From Bursaphelenchus xylophilus (Eukaryota > Nematoda > Chromadorea > Rhabditida > Aphelenchoididae): DNA of 64,000 bases. The translations under genes were made by a program, and so were the position numbers. The notes below the pieces were generated by a model. That model had not been told where the DNA came from. It made no database searches and saw nothing but the letters and a program-made list of their open reading frames with translations. Positions within the stretch are counted from its first letter, which is position 1, and each line of letters starts with the position of its first letter. Where the stretch lies: positions 7,564,001 through 7,628,000 of the forward strand of contig CAJFCV020000002.1 of assembly GCA_904066235.2 (NCBI GenBank). Direction: 5' to 3'. Shown piece by piece: positions 1 through 11,729 of this stretch.

Positions 1-1
1 A

Positions 2-250
2 ATGCAATATAACCACATAAACATGACAATCTTCAATCGATCAACGCCCGGAAGACAGCGAATCCCGGGTTCTGATCCATCGATCACAACAAGGAAAGGG
101 CCGTCCTCCTGTTGCGCAAGAATGGGTGGGTTTAAAAAAATATTTTCGCTGATTTCCCCTTCCAGCAACAGACCTCCACAGTTGGGGGTGAACGTCCTGC
201 CGTGTTTGTCGACAGCCTCTCGAATCGTATCTTTTATCACGCAACACTGA
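2..250 (-). CDS. possible exon of a gene running off the left edge
   Basis: An open frame of about 82 codons on the minus strand follows an acceptor-like ACTCAG and uses mostly C/G third positions, like the confident exons here. It would read CCVIKDTIREAVDKHG, then a stretch rich in Gly, Leu and Glu. I recognise no family. No ATG start is visible upstream in frame, and the plus strand is open over the same bases, so this could be a chance frame. If real, it is the 5' part of a gene whose remainder lies left of the window, divergent from the M13 peptidase gene that starts at 415. Confidence 0.3.
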
Positions 251-414
251 GTGTAATAATCTTCTACTACAATATTCTTTGATTACCCTCCCAATTTTTT
301 TTACATTTTTGACCTTCGATCTCTCATCTACTGTTATTGCCCGTTTGGAATCGCTTTTCAACTTCTTCTTCTCAACTCTCCTTTGTTACTTTCCCTTGCT
401 TTACACCGCCAGCC

Positions 415-3400
415 ATGAAGACGGTGTTTTTTCTACATCTGGTAGTCTTTTGGACCGTTTTCTTGGGTAAGTTGACGTGCAAAATCATTCTATTTATTAT
501 TACAATGGTTGGGTGAGAAAGATTCAAAATGTGTGGAAAACCAGTAGTTTGCTCGCCGCTCGTTGATGTGTCTGTTTAACAGTCATAGTATTTCATAAGA
601 GTAAATCCGAACAAAGTTTGAGAGAAATGTGATTTTAAATAAGGAAGGACAATGAATCCAAGTGCCCAACTTTCAGAATCCTCCTCCAAACCGGCCAGAT
701 CGCCGCTGGATTTGGGGATATTCAGATCCAACCCTTGTGATTCCAATGCTATCCATCAGATTTGTGAGAACATACCGACCTACAACTTTGGACAATTTGA
801 AGTTTTCACTCGTTCGAGATCGGTAAGTGCAATAATATGACAATATAAAAATCGGTATGTCGGCAAAGTAATGTGGACTCGTCGCAAAAAGAGTATCGCC
901 TCGTCGCAGTCGCTCATCAAATCCCCAACCGCCGCAGGGCAATGATGGGCGGTTCCAATATATAGAATTAATAACAAATCATTCATTTTAGAGTGACAGA
1001 CTGAGAGATCGATTGAAGACGGTGGTAAAAGAATGTAATCAGCCGAATACTTTCAAATTAAAGTCATCAGAGTACATCCGGAAGATCCTTGATCGCTATG
1101 AAGTCATCAAAGATAGGGCTGAGAAAGAGCATAGCACAAAAGCGCATGCCTTGCATCTTTATATGAGAACGGCCGCGTTCCTAAAGATCAATCTGGGCAT
1201 TGATTATTTGTATCGGATATCGGTAGGTAACTGTTAATGATCAATGATGACTATAATATTGAAATTAATGTTCTAGATCGAAGAGATTGAAGATTTGGTC
1301 TCAAAAAGGCAGAGAGTAGTGCTTCGAGCCGTGGCTGAGCCCGGTTGCACTCGCCCAGACATCTTACAAAAGATGGGGTTGAATCAATTTGAGATTGCGA
1401 GTGTTCTAAAACATGATCAATACATGACCGAGGCCTTGAAAAAAGTGACTGGACTCGAATCTGTAGTGTAAGTGGACAAAAATTCATTCTACTTTGCCTG
1501 AAGGCATTTCATTGTAATCCATTTACCTATTGATTTCAGTATTTTATCTTTCAGCTACCGGCAATTTGCCCCTTTTTTTGAAGAGTTTGGCCAACATCTC
1601 AGCTTTGCTCATGGCCATAAATTTGATGACAAATTCACTCAAATCCTCGCCGAACACACTCCCGCCGATCAGATGATGATGGATTTGCGTGAGAACTACG
1701 CTCATTGGCATGTGGAATGCACAGTGCGCGAGAAAGCGGAGGAGGTTTTCCAGGAATTGAAGAATGGAACGGTCGGATTATCCAGTTGCAATGATGTTTT
1801 GCCCGATGTTTTGGACAGACTGAATGCTCTGGAAATGTTTGACACTTCTAATAAGAGACAAAAAGTCATCAAAAGATTGGAGGAGACATTTAATTTTGTC
1901 AAAAAGGCCATTCGAGTAAGGACCATAAAAAGTAATACTGATGTTGATTTAGGAAAAGTTCTTCAGAATCCCGTTGGTCAAGCAAATGGAATTGAAATTA
2001 CTCTCTCTTCTCCATTCCTTTCACATTCAACTTCTACATGTCTCGGACTTTGACAATCACAAGACTTTTGTTCAACAAATCAGCGAGATTGACAAGGATT
2101 TGGATGATCATATCTCGTACAAGATGAGTACTCTAAACCTCTCGCTTACTGTTTATGATCTTCTGAATTCGATTCATGCAGTAAGTCTAAAAACTTTTTC
2201 ATTTTTTATGATTTGTGTCAAGTATAATATTAAGTAGTGTTGTTAACCCGTCAATTTGACGCGTTGGCCACATTGTCAAATTGGTGTCATTTTTGTTATG
2301 TCGAATTGCGTTTTTCATTTCGATTGTCAAATTAGAATTTTGCGGAAAATTTTTGGCCAACATAAAGGATCCAAAAAAGATTAAAGCTATAATAGCGGCT
2401 TCTTAATTCAACCCATTTTTACTTTGACCAAAGGTATGATACCTTTGGTTTACAAAAAAATCCTTCATTTTGTCACGTGACCGGTCCAACTTTGTCAAGA
2501 CTGAATTTTTTTTTCTTGTCAAAACGGCCAATAACATGAGAAGTAAAACCAATTGCGACTAATACATATTGACGGTAATATTACGTAATGTTTAGGGTAA
2601 CTCGAATACAATCCTTATTCAAATCTCCGAAATAAAACATTGGAATTGGGCTGAGAATCTGGATGATCCAACTTTCTTTGGCTCCATTGGCACTTTGATA
2701 GCGAGAAAAGTATGGAAAAAGATCAGTAAGTGATGGATGATATAATTTGACGATTTTCAGATGAGACTGTGACAATTAAATGGGGAGACATTGTTAACTT
2801 GGAGGATAATGAGGAGTTGACTGACTATCAATTTCAACAAATCGGTGAGTTAATTGTAAAGCATTACTTTCCCACTATTTTCTTTAATCTCTTGCTTTTT
2901 GATGACTTAAATTAATGTCTAATTCCAGCTTTGACAACTGCCCTCCGAGCCTTGCAACTCAAATCTTACCAAACTCCGATCCACGTTGATTCTAAAGGCC
3001 AGAAGTTTACTTCAGATCAAGCCTTCAACATAGCCTATTTCATCGAGAATGAGTGCGATTCCAACAGCTCCCATCCCTTGTCGGACGTCTATTCCAACTC
3101 CTTCAATTGCATCACCGATGACTACTTCTCATTTGCCAATGGCAAAACCAACCTCAGACTCGAGTCTCCCTTTACCCTACTCCATCTTCGACAGCCTCAA
3201 GTGGACAAAAGTAAAGAAAATCATCTGGGTTTATTCAGCGAGAGAAATCTGAACAACTCGATTAATCCCTGCGATGATTTCTATCAATTTTCATGTGGAA
3301 AGTCGACGGAAAGCATTTATCAGGAGACTTATAATCGAAATATCAAGCTGATTGAAAAGGAACTACAGAGGAAAGTCAGCGAAAATGAAGTGAGTGGGAG

Positions 3401-5603
3401 AAAAATCAAAAATTACTGTAATTTTAGCCCAAAGCGATCCAGTTTTTGAAACGGATCTACCAGAAATGTGTTCGAGGAGAACTTAAAGACCTCCCTTATA
3501 CCAAAGAAGAGCTGTTGCCAGTAATTGAGAAGATCAAAGGACTCCTGGGAGTCAAAAATATACCGGTAAAAGCCGGGGAAATCAGCGGCAGCCAGTTCTT
3601 GGATAAATTCGGAGCTCTTTCTGGTTATGTTCACAGCGAATTTAATGTAGGACCATACAAATACTATACAGCGAAGCGAACTGGAGTCCACAAACATGTC
3701 GAGGTAACTTTGGTTGACATCTAAAATACTGTAGCATATTTGTTCTGATTTCTGTATTTTCAGGCCAGAATTTTGACTCTCCCTCCCTCAGATTCCTCTC
3801 CAAATGATCGTGGAAATGCTTGGGCCAGATTCTTTGATTTAACAGGCCATGGGATCAATGCCACCGAGATCGACCAGCTTGTTTATGATGGAATTAATCT
3901 GAGAAATGCCAGTTTTCTGGCCGATATTAACGGAAACGGGAGTAAGAACCTTCGGGAAAAGTCAGTCTCCTCAACTGCAGGGGAATTGGATTGTGCTGAA
4001 GGTAAGAAGAATTAGTCAAATCTTTGCAGTAATGCCTGAAAGTGCTCACAATTACCTTTCAGTCGGTTTCAATCTGACTTCATTCTTCTCCACCAGCATC
4101 GGATTTCTTCTCCCATCTGAAGACAAAGTCTCTGTTAGCCTGACAGTAAATTACAGTAAGCTTGAGGACCCTTCCCTCCAAGCAGCTGCCATAAATGGGG
4201 TCATCGAAGAGACCTTGCTCCATCTGTTTAGCAACGACATCCCGGATAATGTTGTCTGTTATGGGGTGATGGAAACGGCCGGAGAATTCTTATTGGGTCG
4301 TATTTTATTGGACTCGAGATTTGTGTTCGGGAAGATCACTCAAGAGGACAGAAAAAGCGGAAAGATTTTGTTCTCTGAGTTTCAGGTAAAGGTCACACAA
4401 ATTATTTTATAAAATATAATTTTTAGGAAAAGTTGACAAAGCAATCGGAACATGTTTTCAATTCCATGAAATTCATGCTAAAAGAAGCCCCCTGGCTGAG
4501 TGAAGAGACTCTTCAAAGGGCGCTGCAACGGGTTGACAATTTAACCATGATCCTTGGGAACGATCCCTTATTGCTGGATGAGGCTTTGACAAAGATTTAT
4601 GACAAAACTTTGTTCGATGAGAGCCATGTCATCAAGAAGCAATATGCGCATAATGTAATGCCCATCAGACGAGCTGAATTTGGATGCTGTACTTTGAGTT
4701 TGCTGCCGTATTCTCCGGTGATGAGTGTAAGTGAATGATTAGTTGAGAGAAGAAGTTTCAACATTCTCTTTTCAGTTCTTAATCCACCTTCTCGAGACCA
4801 CCAAGACGATTATTTTCCCGGCGAACGCCCTCTTCTGGCCAATGTATGACCACAATCATCCGTCTGAGTACGTCTTCGGATTCTTCGGGGCGTCTGTTGC
4901 TCATGAGGTGGGGCATATGTTCGATGGACGGTCGCTGCTGCCCAGTGAATTCCCCGATGATCCGGCATGGATGTCGGACAGTGAGGCCCGTTCTTATGCT
5001 GCGATGGCTGCTTGTGTGGCCGAGCAATACGATCATTTGTGTGATGGGGAGGGAGAGTGTGCGGATGGAGTGCAGAGTAACATCGAGATCATGGCTGATA
5101 ATATCGGTAGGTCAGATCCTTTTATTGGCTTTTTTCTGAAAACTTTTTTCAAAAAAATAATTTATATTACAGTAGAATCATCAATTGAAATGATCGCTAA
5201 ATTTCCTTTTTCAGGCCTTCAACTAGCCTATCGAGCTCTCCAATCCTGGCTAGAGATTTATGGACCTGACCCTCGACCTCCCGGCCGCTTGATCGCCCGC
5301 CTAACCACCCCTCAACTCTTCTTCCTAAATTATGTTCAGTATATGTGTGAGCCTAAAGGGCGTGCACGACAGACCGAAAAGGCCTTCAGGGCACATCCTC
5401 GAGTCGACTTCAGAATCCAAGGAGCGCTGATGAATATGCCCGCCTTCTCGGACGCCTTCAATTGTCCGGTTGGAAGCAGATATTGGAGGAATGAAGAGAG
5501 CGGAGGGACCTGTCCGATCTTTAATGGAGCCCTCAAAAAGATTCAAAACTCCAGATTAGAGGAGATCTGGGCGAAAGAAGGAGTGCTCAAGGAAAGGCTC
5601 TGA
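415..5603 (+). CDS. secreted M13 (neprilysin-like) metallopeptidase with two M13-like modules
   Basis: Fifteen exons: 415-466, 677-822, 992-1222, 1277-1467, 1555-1915, 1953-2180, 2596-2725, 2761-2844, 2929-3389, 3428-3703, 3764-4001, 4030-4385, 4427-4726, 4776-5106, 5215-5603; about 1257 aa. Residues 1-17 look like a signal peptide (MKTVFFLHLVVFWTVFL). The C-terminal half is a recognisable M13 peptidase: it opens with NPCDDFYQFSCG near residue 555, carries the zinc motif AHEVGHMFDG and the third-ligand region EIMAD, and ends with HPRVDFRIQG and AFNCP. The family hydrolyses peptides at the cell surface or outside the cell. The first about 550 residues start with NPCDSNAIHQICEN, reminiscent of a degenerate M13 N-terminus, but have no HExxH, so this half is probably non-catalytic. 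Usual family length is about 750 aa. The C-terminal Cys-Pro-Ile-Phe replaces the common CxxW. It is tail-to-tail with the acid phosphatase gene, with 88 bp between the stops. Confidence 0.85.
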
Positions 5604-5691
5604 CAATAATATAGATCAATGTACAAAGTTTTAAATAGTTAAAAAATGATAAACATAAATTTATTATATTATAGATAATTACAATTACTAA

Positions 5692-7249
5692 TCAAAATAG
5701 CTTATTTAAGACTAAAAGAAGTGTCGTAGTTGTCAGAATTAAAAGTAAGGATGACTTTAGAGCTGTTGAGAGGCTGGAGCAATAAGGGAGACCTTCCATT
5801 TCCCTCAGGCAATATTCAAGACCACATTCCTAAAGAAGTTACAGTAACGCTAAAGAGATATCTGCTCACCTGATACATGTCGACCTTGTTCAAAATGGCC
5901 TTAGGTCTCATTTCGTCGATAAAATCATTGAGTAGACATTTATCGCCGCAGGAAAATTTTAATTTTATTAAATTTGGTTCGTTTTTCTGCGTTTTTATGC
6001 TACCGTAGCCGGTCTTACGGTAGTACATCTAAAGAGGTCCTATAAAGATTACATATTGCGCCTACCTGCACATAGTACTTTCCTCTATCGTCTTCTGTAA
6101 CCTCCAAAATCAGAGCACTTGCATAAGGGATCATGTCCCCATCCAAAACTCCCATTGTCCCCATTAAAGCCAGTAATGTTCCGTCATGCTAAAAGCAATG
6201 TCAATCGAATACTTATGACCTTACAGCTGAATACATCACCAGTTTCCTGGATTCTGTGCCATTCTGTATGTTCTCCAATCGCTTTATCCAATCCCCCAAT
6301 AAATATCCACCTCTTAGTTTAGCTAACTTAGGTTCAGTAAATTGAGAAAGCCTTTGAATTCTCTTAATCTCGAGGATAACATCCAAGGTGCTGTTATTCG
6401 AATACTGAGGCCACTTCTTGGCTATCCATAAGGGCTGATCATTTAGTTTGTGGAGAAGTTCTAATTGAATGTCAGCTGTAGATATGACCTGAAAGATAAA
6501 GTAATATAATTTGTACTTGGAAGTGGTGCTTTACGTCTCTCAGTGTGATATTCTCGCCATATCCGGTTGATTCTTGCAGAAACTCAACCACGTCTTGATA
6601 CTTTTGCATCAACATCGTATCGATTTTCTCCTTGACCAGATCATATTCGTCATCATAAGCGGGACAGTCGAATGAGGTGGGTTTTAACATCTGAAAATAA
6701 TAATAAGATGCTTTAAACTTTTTTTATTATTGCGGGAGATCAGTACAAGTATCAAGTAGACACGCACCATGTCTTTTCCCACTTTTGGACTTCCATGGAT
6801 AGGTATTGGTTGCCAAAAAATGGATCGAAGAAAGAGATCTGACTCCGCCGGAGGGTAAAATCCACTCAACATGGCCTGTGCACTCTGGAGAGCTCTGTCC
6901 GATTCACTGGACTGAATATAAACCTCTTTGGCATTATACTCCCGACCAACAAATCCGGAGTTCTTATATCTTATCTTGTAGAAGGTGCCGAGCTCGTACA
7001 TTTGACGCATTCCCATCTATATGAAAGATCATTACCACAGTTTTGAAAGGAAATTGGAGATTAATTTAGTTCTCTTACATTGGTCAGCATACTCCATCCT
7101 CTGGGCCAAGATTTCTCATCATATTTGTCCCGAGGATACGGTAATTTACTGGGCGCTCGATCTCCATGTCTCCAGATTGTCTGCACAAACCGGAGCTTTT
7201 GTGAATTTATAATGCAGACTGTAAAAAGAAATACAAAAATAACCTTCAT
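5692..7249 (-). CDS. histidine acid phosphatase, secreted/membrane-anchored
   Basis: Seven exons, read right to left: 7249-7079, 7016-6768, 6690-6535, 6488-6225, 6188-6066, 6028-5870, 5829-5692; about 419 aa. A signal peptide (MKVIFVFLFTVCIINS) is followed at once by the catalytic RHGDRAP motif, whose histidine forms the phosphohistidine intermediate. The second active-site motif, HDGTLLALMG, opens exon 5. Cysteines in exons 6 and 7 match the lysosomal/prostatic acid phosphatase layout. The last about 25 residues contain a hydrophobic segment (SSLLLILTTTTLLLVL) consistent with a C-terminal membrane anchor, as in lysosomal acid phosphatase precursors. It should hydrolyse phosphate monoesters in the lumen or outside the cell. 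Nematodes carry many paralogues, so I give no symbol. Confidence 0.9.
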
Positions 7250-8861
7250 CTCCTGAGAAAGGCCAATTGGATTGAATAAAATAGAAAGAAAGGGATAAGA
7301 TCGCTATTTACAGATACGATTTGAGCCAAGAATGCTTGAAAGAGTAAACATTTTAAAAGTTTTTTTTGATCTCTTTCACCTCTCGCTCGATCGAACTTCC
7401 CCTTGACAGATCATTTTTGTTCCCGAAAGCATGATTCAGACTTCATGGAAATACAAAAAAACGTCGGTTTGGAGCTCCAAGTATACTAGTAAGGTTAATC
7501 CATCGTGACTTTTTATAAAAAAGTTTTTGGAAACACATGAAAGGCCTATTGGAACATATAAAAAGTGTATGGAGCACAAAAATTAAATTATAATTGACAA
7601 ATCAAGCTGACTAAACCTTGATTTAGAGTCTCTTTTGATTTCGGAGACGTGTGTTTAATTATGAATTTATTATAATAGTTATTGAAAATGAAAATTGTTT
7701 CAATGGCTAAAAATTGTGACATAAATACAGTATTTACGAGTTAATTCGTCAAAACAATTCAAATCCCGATGAAATTCCTCTCAGAACAGAACAAGTACAA
7801 GAACAAAGCCCTTGGATGCCCATAAATCTCCAATTCCACGTCCAATCCGGCCATAATTCAGAAGAACCTTTGGCCTAATAGACGCTTTAATGAGCGCCAG
7901 TAATTAATGGGAAATCATGCGGAAGCCCAAATCTTGGCAATATCACCTGTTCGGCTATCGATTCGCTTTGCTCTCGGCTTTAATCAGGCCTTATCACCAA
8001 TCTATTGATAATTTCTGGCGGGTTTATTACAGTAAAGGCCGCGTTCCGATATTTCTGGCCGTTCTAATTCTGTTTTCATATTATTAGATCTGTTCAGCTG
8101 ACTGGTCATTTCGGATTCTCGACGTCTGGCGTGACCCGACGTCTGGAGACCATCCAAAACATTATCTTAGGTATTTTTATTCGCTTCGACTCCATTTTTT
8201 ATGTACTCATCAGGCCGAGTGCACCCCCCGGAGGGCATAAAACAGTAGGGTCCTACAAATTTTTGATGAATTAGCCCTATTCAGAAGATGACCCTTGCAT
8301 ATGAGAGAGAGTAATCTTACATTGACCGCATTACTTTTATGCATCCATTAAAGACATCACCCAATTGTAAAAACGCCAACGTTCCGTTCGACTTTACGGC
8401 ATAGCGTGGTTATCTTCACTCAAGTTCACTCTGATTTCGCTAATACCAAAAAACGAATCCGAGTTCGGAGAGAGGAGGGTTCAGGTTTTTTGGAGATTTT
8501 GTAAGTAATCATAGTCTAAAGTAATATAAAATAGACCATACTAGAACAGCAGAACAACCATTTTGGGTTACTGTAGGCCTCATAAATTTATCAGTTTTGA
8601 TAAAAAAAATTTATTTTATCCTTGACAACTCGAGAACAGAAGAGCCCCCAGTAATCGAATTAGATGAAGATAACCTTGTCGAATTTCGAGGTTGTTATCA
8701 AGCAAGGAACTAGTAGGAATGATCTTAGAACGATATATTTTTCCAGGGCAAGTCAGAAATTATTTATATTACAGTAACAGGTTTTGCGCGCATTTGCCGA
8801 TAAAGTATTTTATTATTTTCTCTGCCTTTACATTTTCTGTTACCCAATTTAATTTTAGAAA
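7250..8861. other. intergenic region, no gene seen
   Basis: 1.6 kb between the acid phosphatase start and the secreted Lys/Glu-rich gene. Reading frames are short and broken. It includes several copies of the short palindrome TTACAGTAA, for example near 8025 and 8770. It must contain the promoters of both divergent neighbours, but I see no specific site. Confidence 0.5.
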
Positions 8862-10332
8862 ATGTACAGTACCACTCTTGTTTTCGCAGTCTTATTTTCT
8901 TGCCAACCTGTTATTTTTTCCTACCCAGTATCAGTTGATGACCCTCATGCTCCACCACCCATCCCATTTGATAGAAATCGAATGGAATTGATGGATATGA
9001 AAGGATGGGACAATGCGTATGGCCAGAAAAGGGATATTGAACCAAAAGATGGCCATCAGAAGGCGCATGATCGAATAGAAAAGGTCAAGGGTGACAACGT
9101 TGACCAACATGTTGAAGAAAAAGTGAACCAGGATAAAGTCGATGAGCCAAAGGATAAAACCGTCGACGATTCCAATGTCGGAAAAGATGTCCATGAGGAA
9201 ATGAAGCTCTCCAGAGCAATTGAGGCCCCGGTGAATATAGAAAAGGTGTCCAAGTTCACGGGTGAATTCCCAGAAGATGCAAAATCCAAAGAAGAAGAGA
9301 TCGTCAAGTGGAATATAAACATAAAAAAGATGATTGATAACCCATTTGTGGCTGTGAAGAACGAGAAAATCATTATTCAGGATAAGAAGCCACCTCAAGA
9401 CATCACCGGTGACAAACAGAAGATTCCTGAAACCAGAGAAGAAAATGAAAATAAAGAGAAGAATGAAGAAAAACACAAGGAAAGCGATGAGAAAAGTTTT
9501 GAAGAAGAGAAAACTGAGGAAGATTCTGAAGAAAGCAACCTTCAGAAAATCAATGATGACAAAAACAAAACTGCGGTCGATAAAAACCCCGATGATAATA
9601 ACATAAAACCGTAAGTCGGCGAAGAAGATACTGTAATACAACTTTTTCAGAGTAAAGCCAACAGATGGAGAACAAAAAAAGAGAGAACCCGAAGAAATTA
9701 AGGGTAAGTATGAGGAATATTTGTTTAATCCGTTAGTTTCAGATCCACTTACACCGATTCCATACAACAGTAATGCTCCAAAACCGACGCCATCTTCACC
9801 AGTAAAAACAACGCCAATGACACCCTCAGTAACCACAAAACATACGGATACAGTATTACAAATGGATGAGGAGCATCGACCAGTCGAGGGCAAACATATG
9901 ATGCCCGTATACTTACCGAAGGAACACTTCGAACGTCTAGCCGAATTGACCAAGGAAGATCAAACAATAGAAGTCAAGTTCATCGATGATCCAACTTATA
10001 TCGATGAGAAGTTGCAGTTAGACCCCGTCAAGGATAATGCAATTCCAAAGACTACGGTATCGAAGATAGACCCCATAAAGACTGATCAGATCATACCAAC
10101 TGAGTCACCTTCTGTCATAACAACAACAACTGCAGTGACAATAAAGGACACTGTCATGAGTTTCTTATCAAAAGTAGCCGCGGCCCTCAAATGTACAAAG
10201 AGGGATTGTTCGGAAGCCATCAAGAATATAAATGTAACTAAACGGAAGGAACTGAAGGAGCACTCAACACCACCGAGGAGAGTTCGACAAGTTATGAAGG
10301 AAAGTGGGAAGATCTGCACATGTCAGTTCTAA
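8862..10332 (+). CDS. secreted Lys/Glu-rich protein of unknown function
   Basis: Three exons: 8862-9610, 9651-9703, 9743-10332; about 463 aa. The ATG lies 3 nt after an acceptor (TTTTAG), which supports this start. An N-terminal signal peptide (MYSTTLVFAVLFSCQPVIFSYP) leads into a long hydrophilic region dominated by Lys, Glu and Asp (residues about 50-270). A Pro/Thr-rich linker follows, then a C-terminal about 60 residues with four cysteines (KCTKRDC... ICTC) and a dibasic stretch PPRRVRQ that could be a proprotein cleavage site. No catalytic motif or known fold is visible. I do not recognise the family; it could be a cuticle or extracellular-matrix protein or a fast-evolving secreted orphan. 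Confidence 0.7.
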
Positions 10333-11074
10333 CCCAATGTAAACTATGAGCAGATACCGGTAAAAACCCAGATATTTTTGTATTATATTCACTTTGTATG
10401 CATAATAAATGTAACCATTTATGTAAATATCAACTTTATCAACAAAACGAATAACGAAAAATGGGGAAGGAAAGTCGATTCGCGTTCCGCACCGTGACCG
10501 AATGGAGCAGGCTACAAAGGCATTAATAAAGAAAAGTAATATTAAAACGGTAAAACTTCCGTGTTCTAGCCCATTCCAAAAAAAAAAGGATTTTTTCCGA
10601 GCTGCGCCGAACTTCGAATTGAGTTTTTTAATTAACGTTCACGACGATTTTACGTGAAGTCTTTTTGTGACATTAAATAAATTAGAAATAAATAAAACAC
10701 AAAAGGTACCATTAAATCTGTTTTTTGCCAATTTAGACATCCCCCTACTTGTCCGTTCCCTTATTACAGCCCGCAAAAAATAGAGTGGGCCCGAACACGA
10801 AGTTTTTCCATTAAAACAGCAGACTATAACCCAAATACTAAAAAAAAATTGTTTCAAAAGGAGTGTCGTGCAGTTTATGGATGCAACCGGGTCATTTAAG
10901 ATCCGAAGCGACCGTCCAACAGCTATAATTTTGGCGGGGTATCGGCCCATAACAATCATTTATCGAAAATCATGGTTCCTATCCGCCTAAGATCCCAAAA
11001 CTCCTCAATTCTAATCCTAGGAATCCAACCCTCTAGATACCTAAAATCAGCAAAAGCAAATCAAAGGCCTCACC
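10333..11074. other. intergenic region, no gene seen
   Basis: 742 bp between convergent genes. An AATAAA-type poly(A) signal for the upstream gene lies near 10404. Otherwise it is AT-rich sequence with no supported coding frame or RNA gene. Confidence 0.5.
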
Positions 11075-11392
11075 TTAGAACTGAATGACTTGTCCACGGG
11101 ATTTCTTTTGACCTCCAAGTTCGAAATGTTTGCAACGCTTGATGGGAAGCTGGATTCTGTGTTTGCAGTCGGTGCATTCCATTCTGAGGACGATCTTCTT
11201 GGTGGTCTTGGCCTTTTTGCGGAAGATAGGCTTGGTCTGACCTCCAAAACCGCTCTGTTTACGGTCGTAACGTCTACGTCCCTGGGCGAAACGGCTCTCC
11301 TTACCCTTCTTGTATTGGGTGACTTTGTGGTTGGTGTGACGACGGCATTTGCCTGGGCAGAAAGTCTTACGCGTCTTGGGGACGTTAACCAT
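11075..11392 (-). CDS. rpl-36A: 60S ribosomal protein L36A/L44 (eL42)
   Basis: A single-exon 105-aa coding region starting [16 protein letters not shown] and ending GQVIQF. Length and sequence match eukaryotic eL42 along the whole protein. The zinc-ribbon cysteines are visible as CPGKC near the start and as MECTDC... RCKHFELGG near the end. The protein sits near the tRNA exit site of the large ribosomal subunit. A TTTCAG acceptor about 17 nt before the ATG suggests a trans-spliced leader or a 5'-UTR intron. The AAG|GTGAGG immediately after the stop could be the donor of a 3'-UTR intron. Confidence 0.97.
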   Translation of the reverse strand: MVNVPKTRKTFCPGKCRRHTNHKVTQYKKGKESRFAQGRRRYDRKQSGFGGQTKPIFRKKAKTTKKIVLRMECTDCKHRIQLPIKRCKHFELGGQKKSRGQVIQF

Positions 11393-11729
11393 GGCGGTGG
11401 TTTAACTGAAAGAACAAAATAGTTGATATAACCGACAAAACAAACCCGTTAAAAATCAAAAAATTATTATTTGAAACGCAGTTGAATGATTTTTTAAGGT
11501 CACATAAATCGCATATCGAAAATGGCATAAATTTTGTGATTTTACAATATGCGGATGAAAAGTAAAACGTTGTAAACCTAGAGAAATCGCGCAACAAAAA
11601 GAGTTGAGGAGAGAGAAAAATATTTTTAGAAAAAATAGGAATACGGTTGAGGCGTTCGTTTGTTTTCGTGGTGGGAAGCAGAAAATAAAAATATTTTTTT
11701 GGGGTTCGGGAAAACTGGAAATTACAGTA
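11393..11729. other. upstream region of eL42 gene
   Basis: About 340 bp between the eL42 start and the first CACAGGGG element. It presumably holds the eL42 promoter. The mobile element therefore sits within about 350 bp of a ribosomal protein start. I see no defined motif. Confidence 0.4.

Noticed and set aside
2..250. Plus-strand 82-codon frame at the left edge
   Set aside because: The codon pattern favours the minus strand, and the plus frame has no recognisable content.
8931..9953. 340-codon open frame on the minus strand
   Set aside because: It is antisense to the Lys/Glu-rich secreted gene; GAA/AAG-rich codons give few stops on the other strand, and the product is only Phe/Ile/Leu-rich low complexity.
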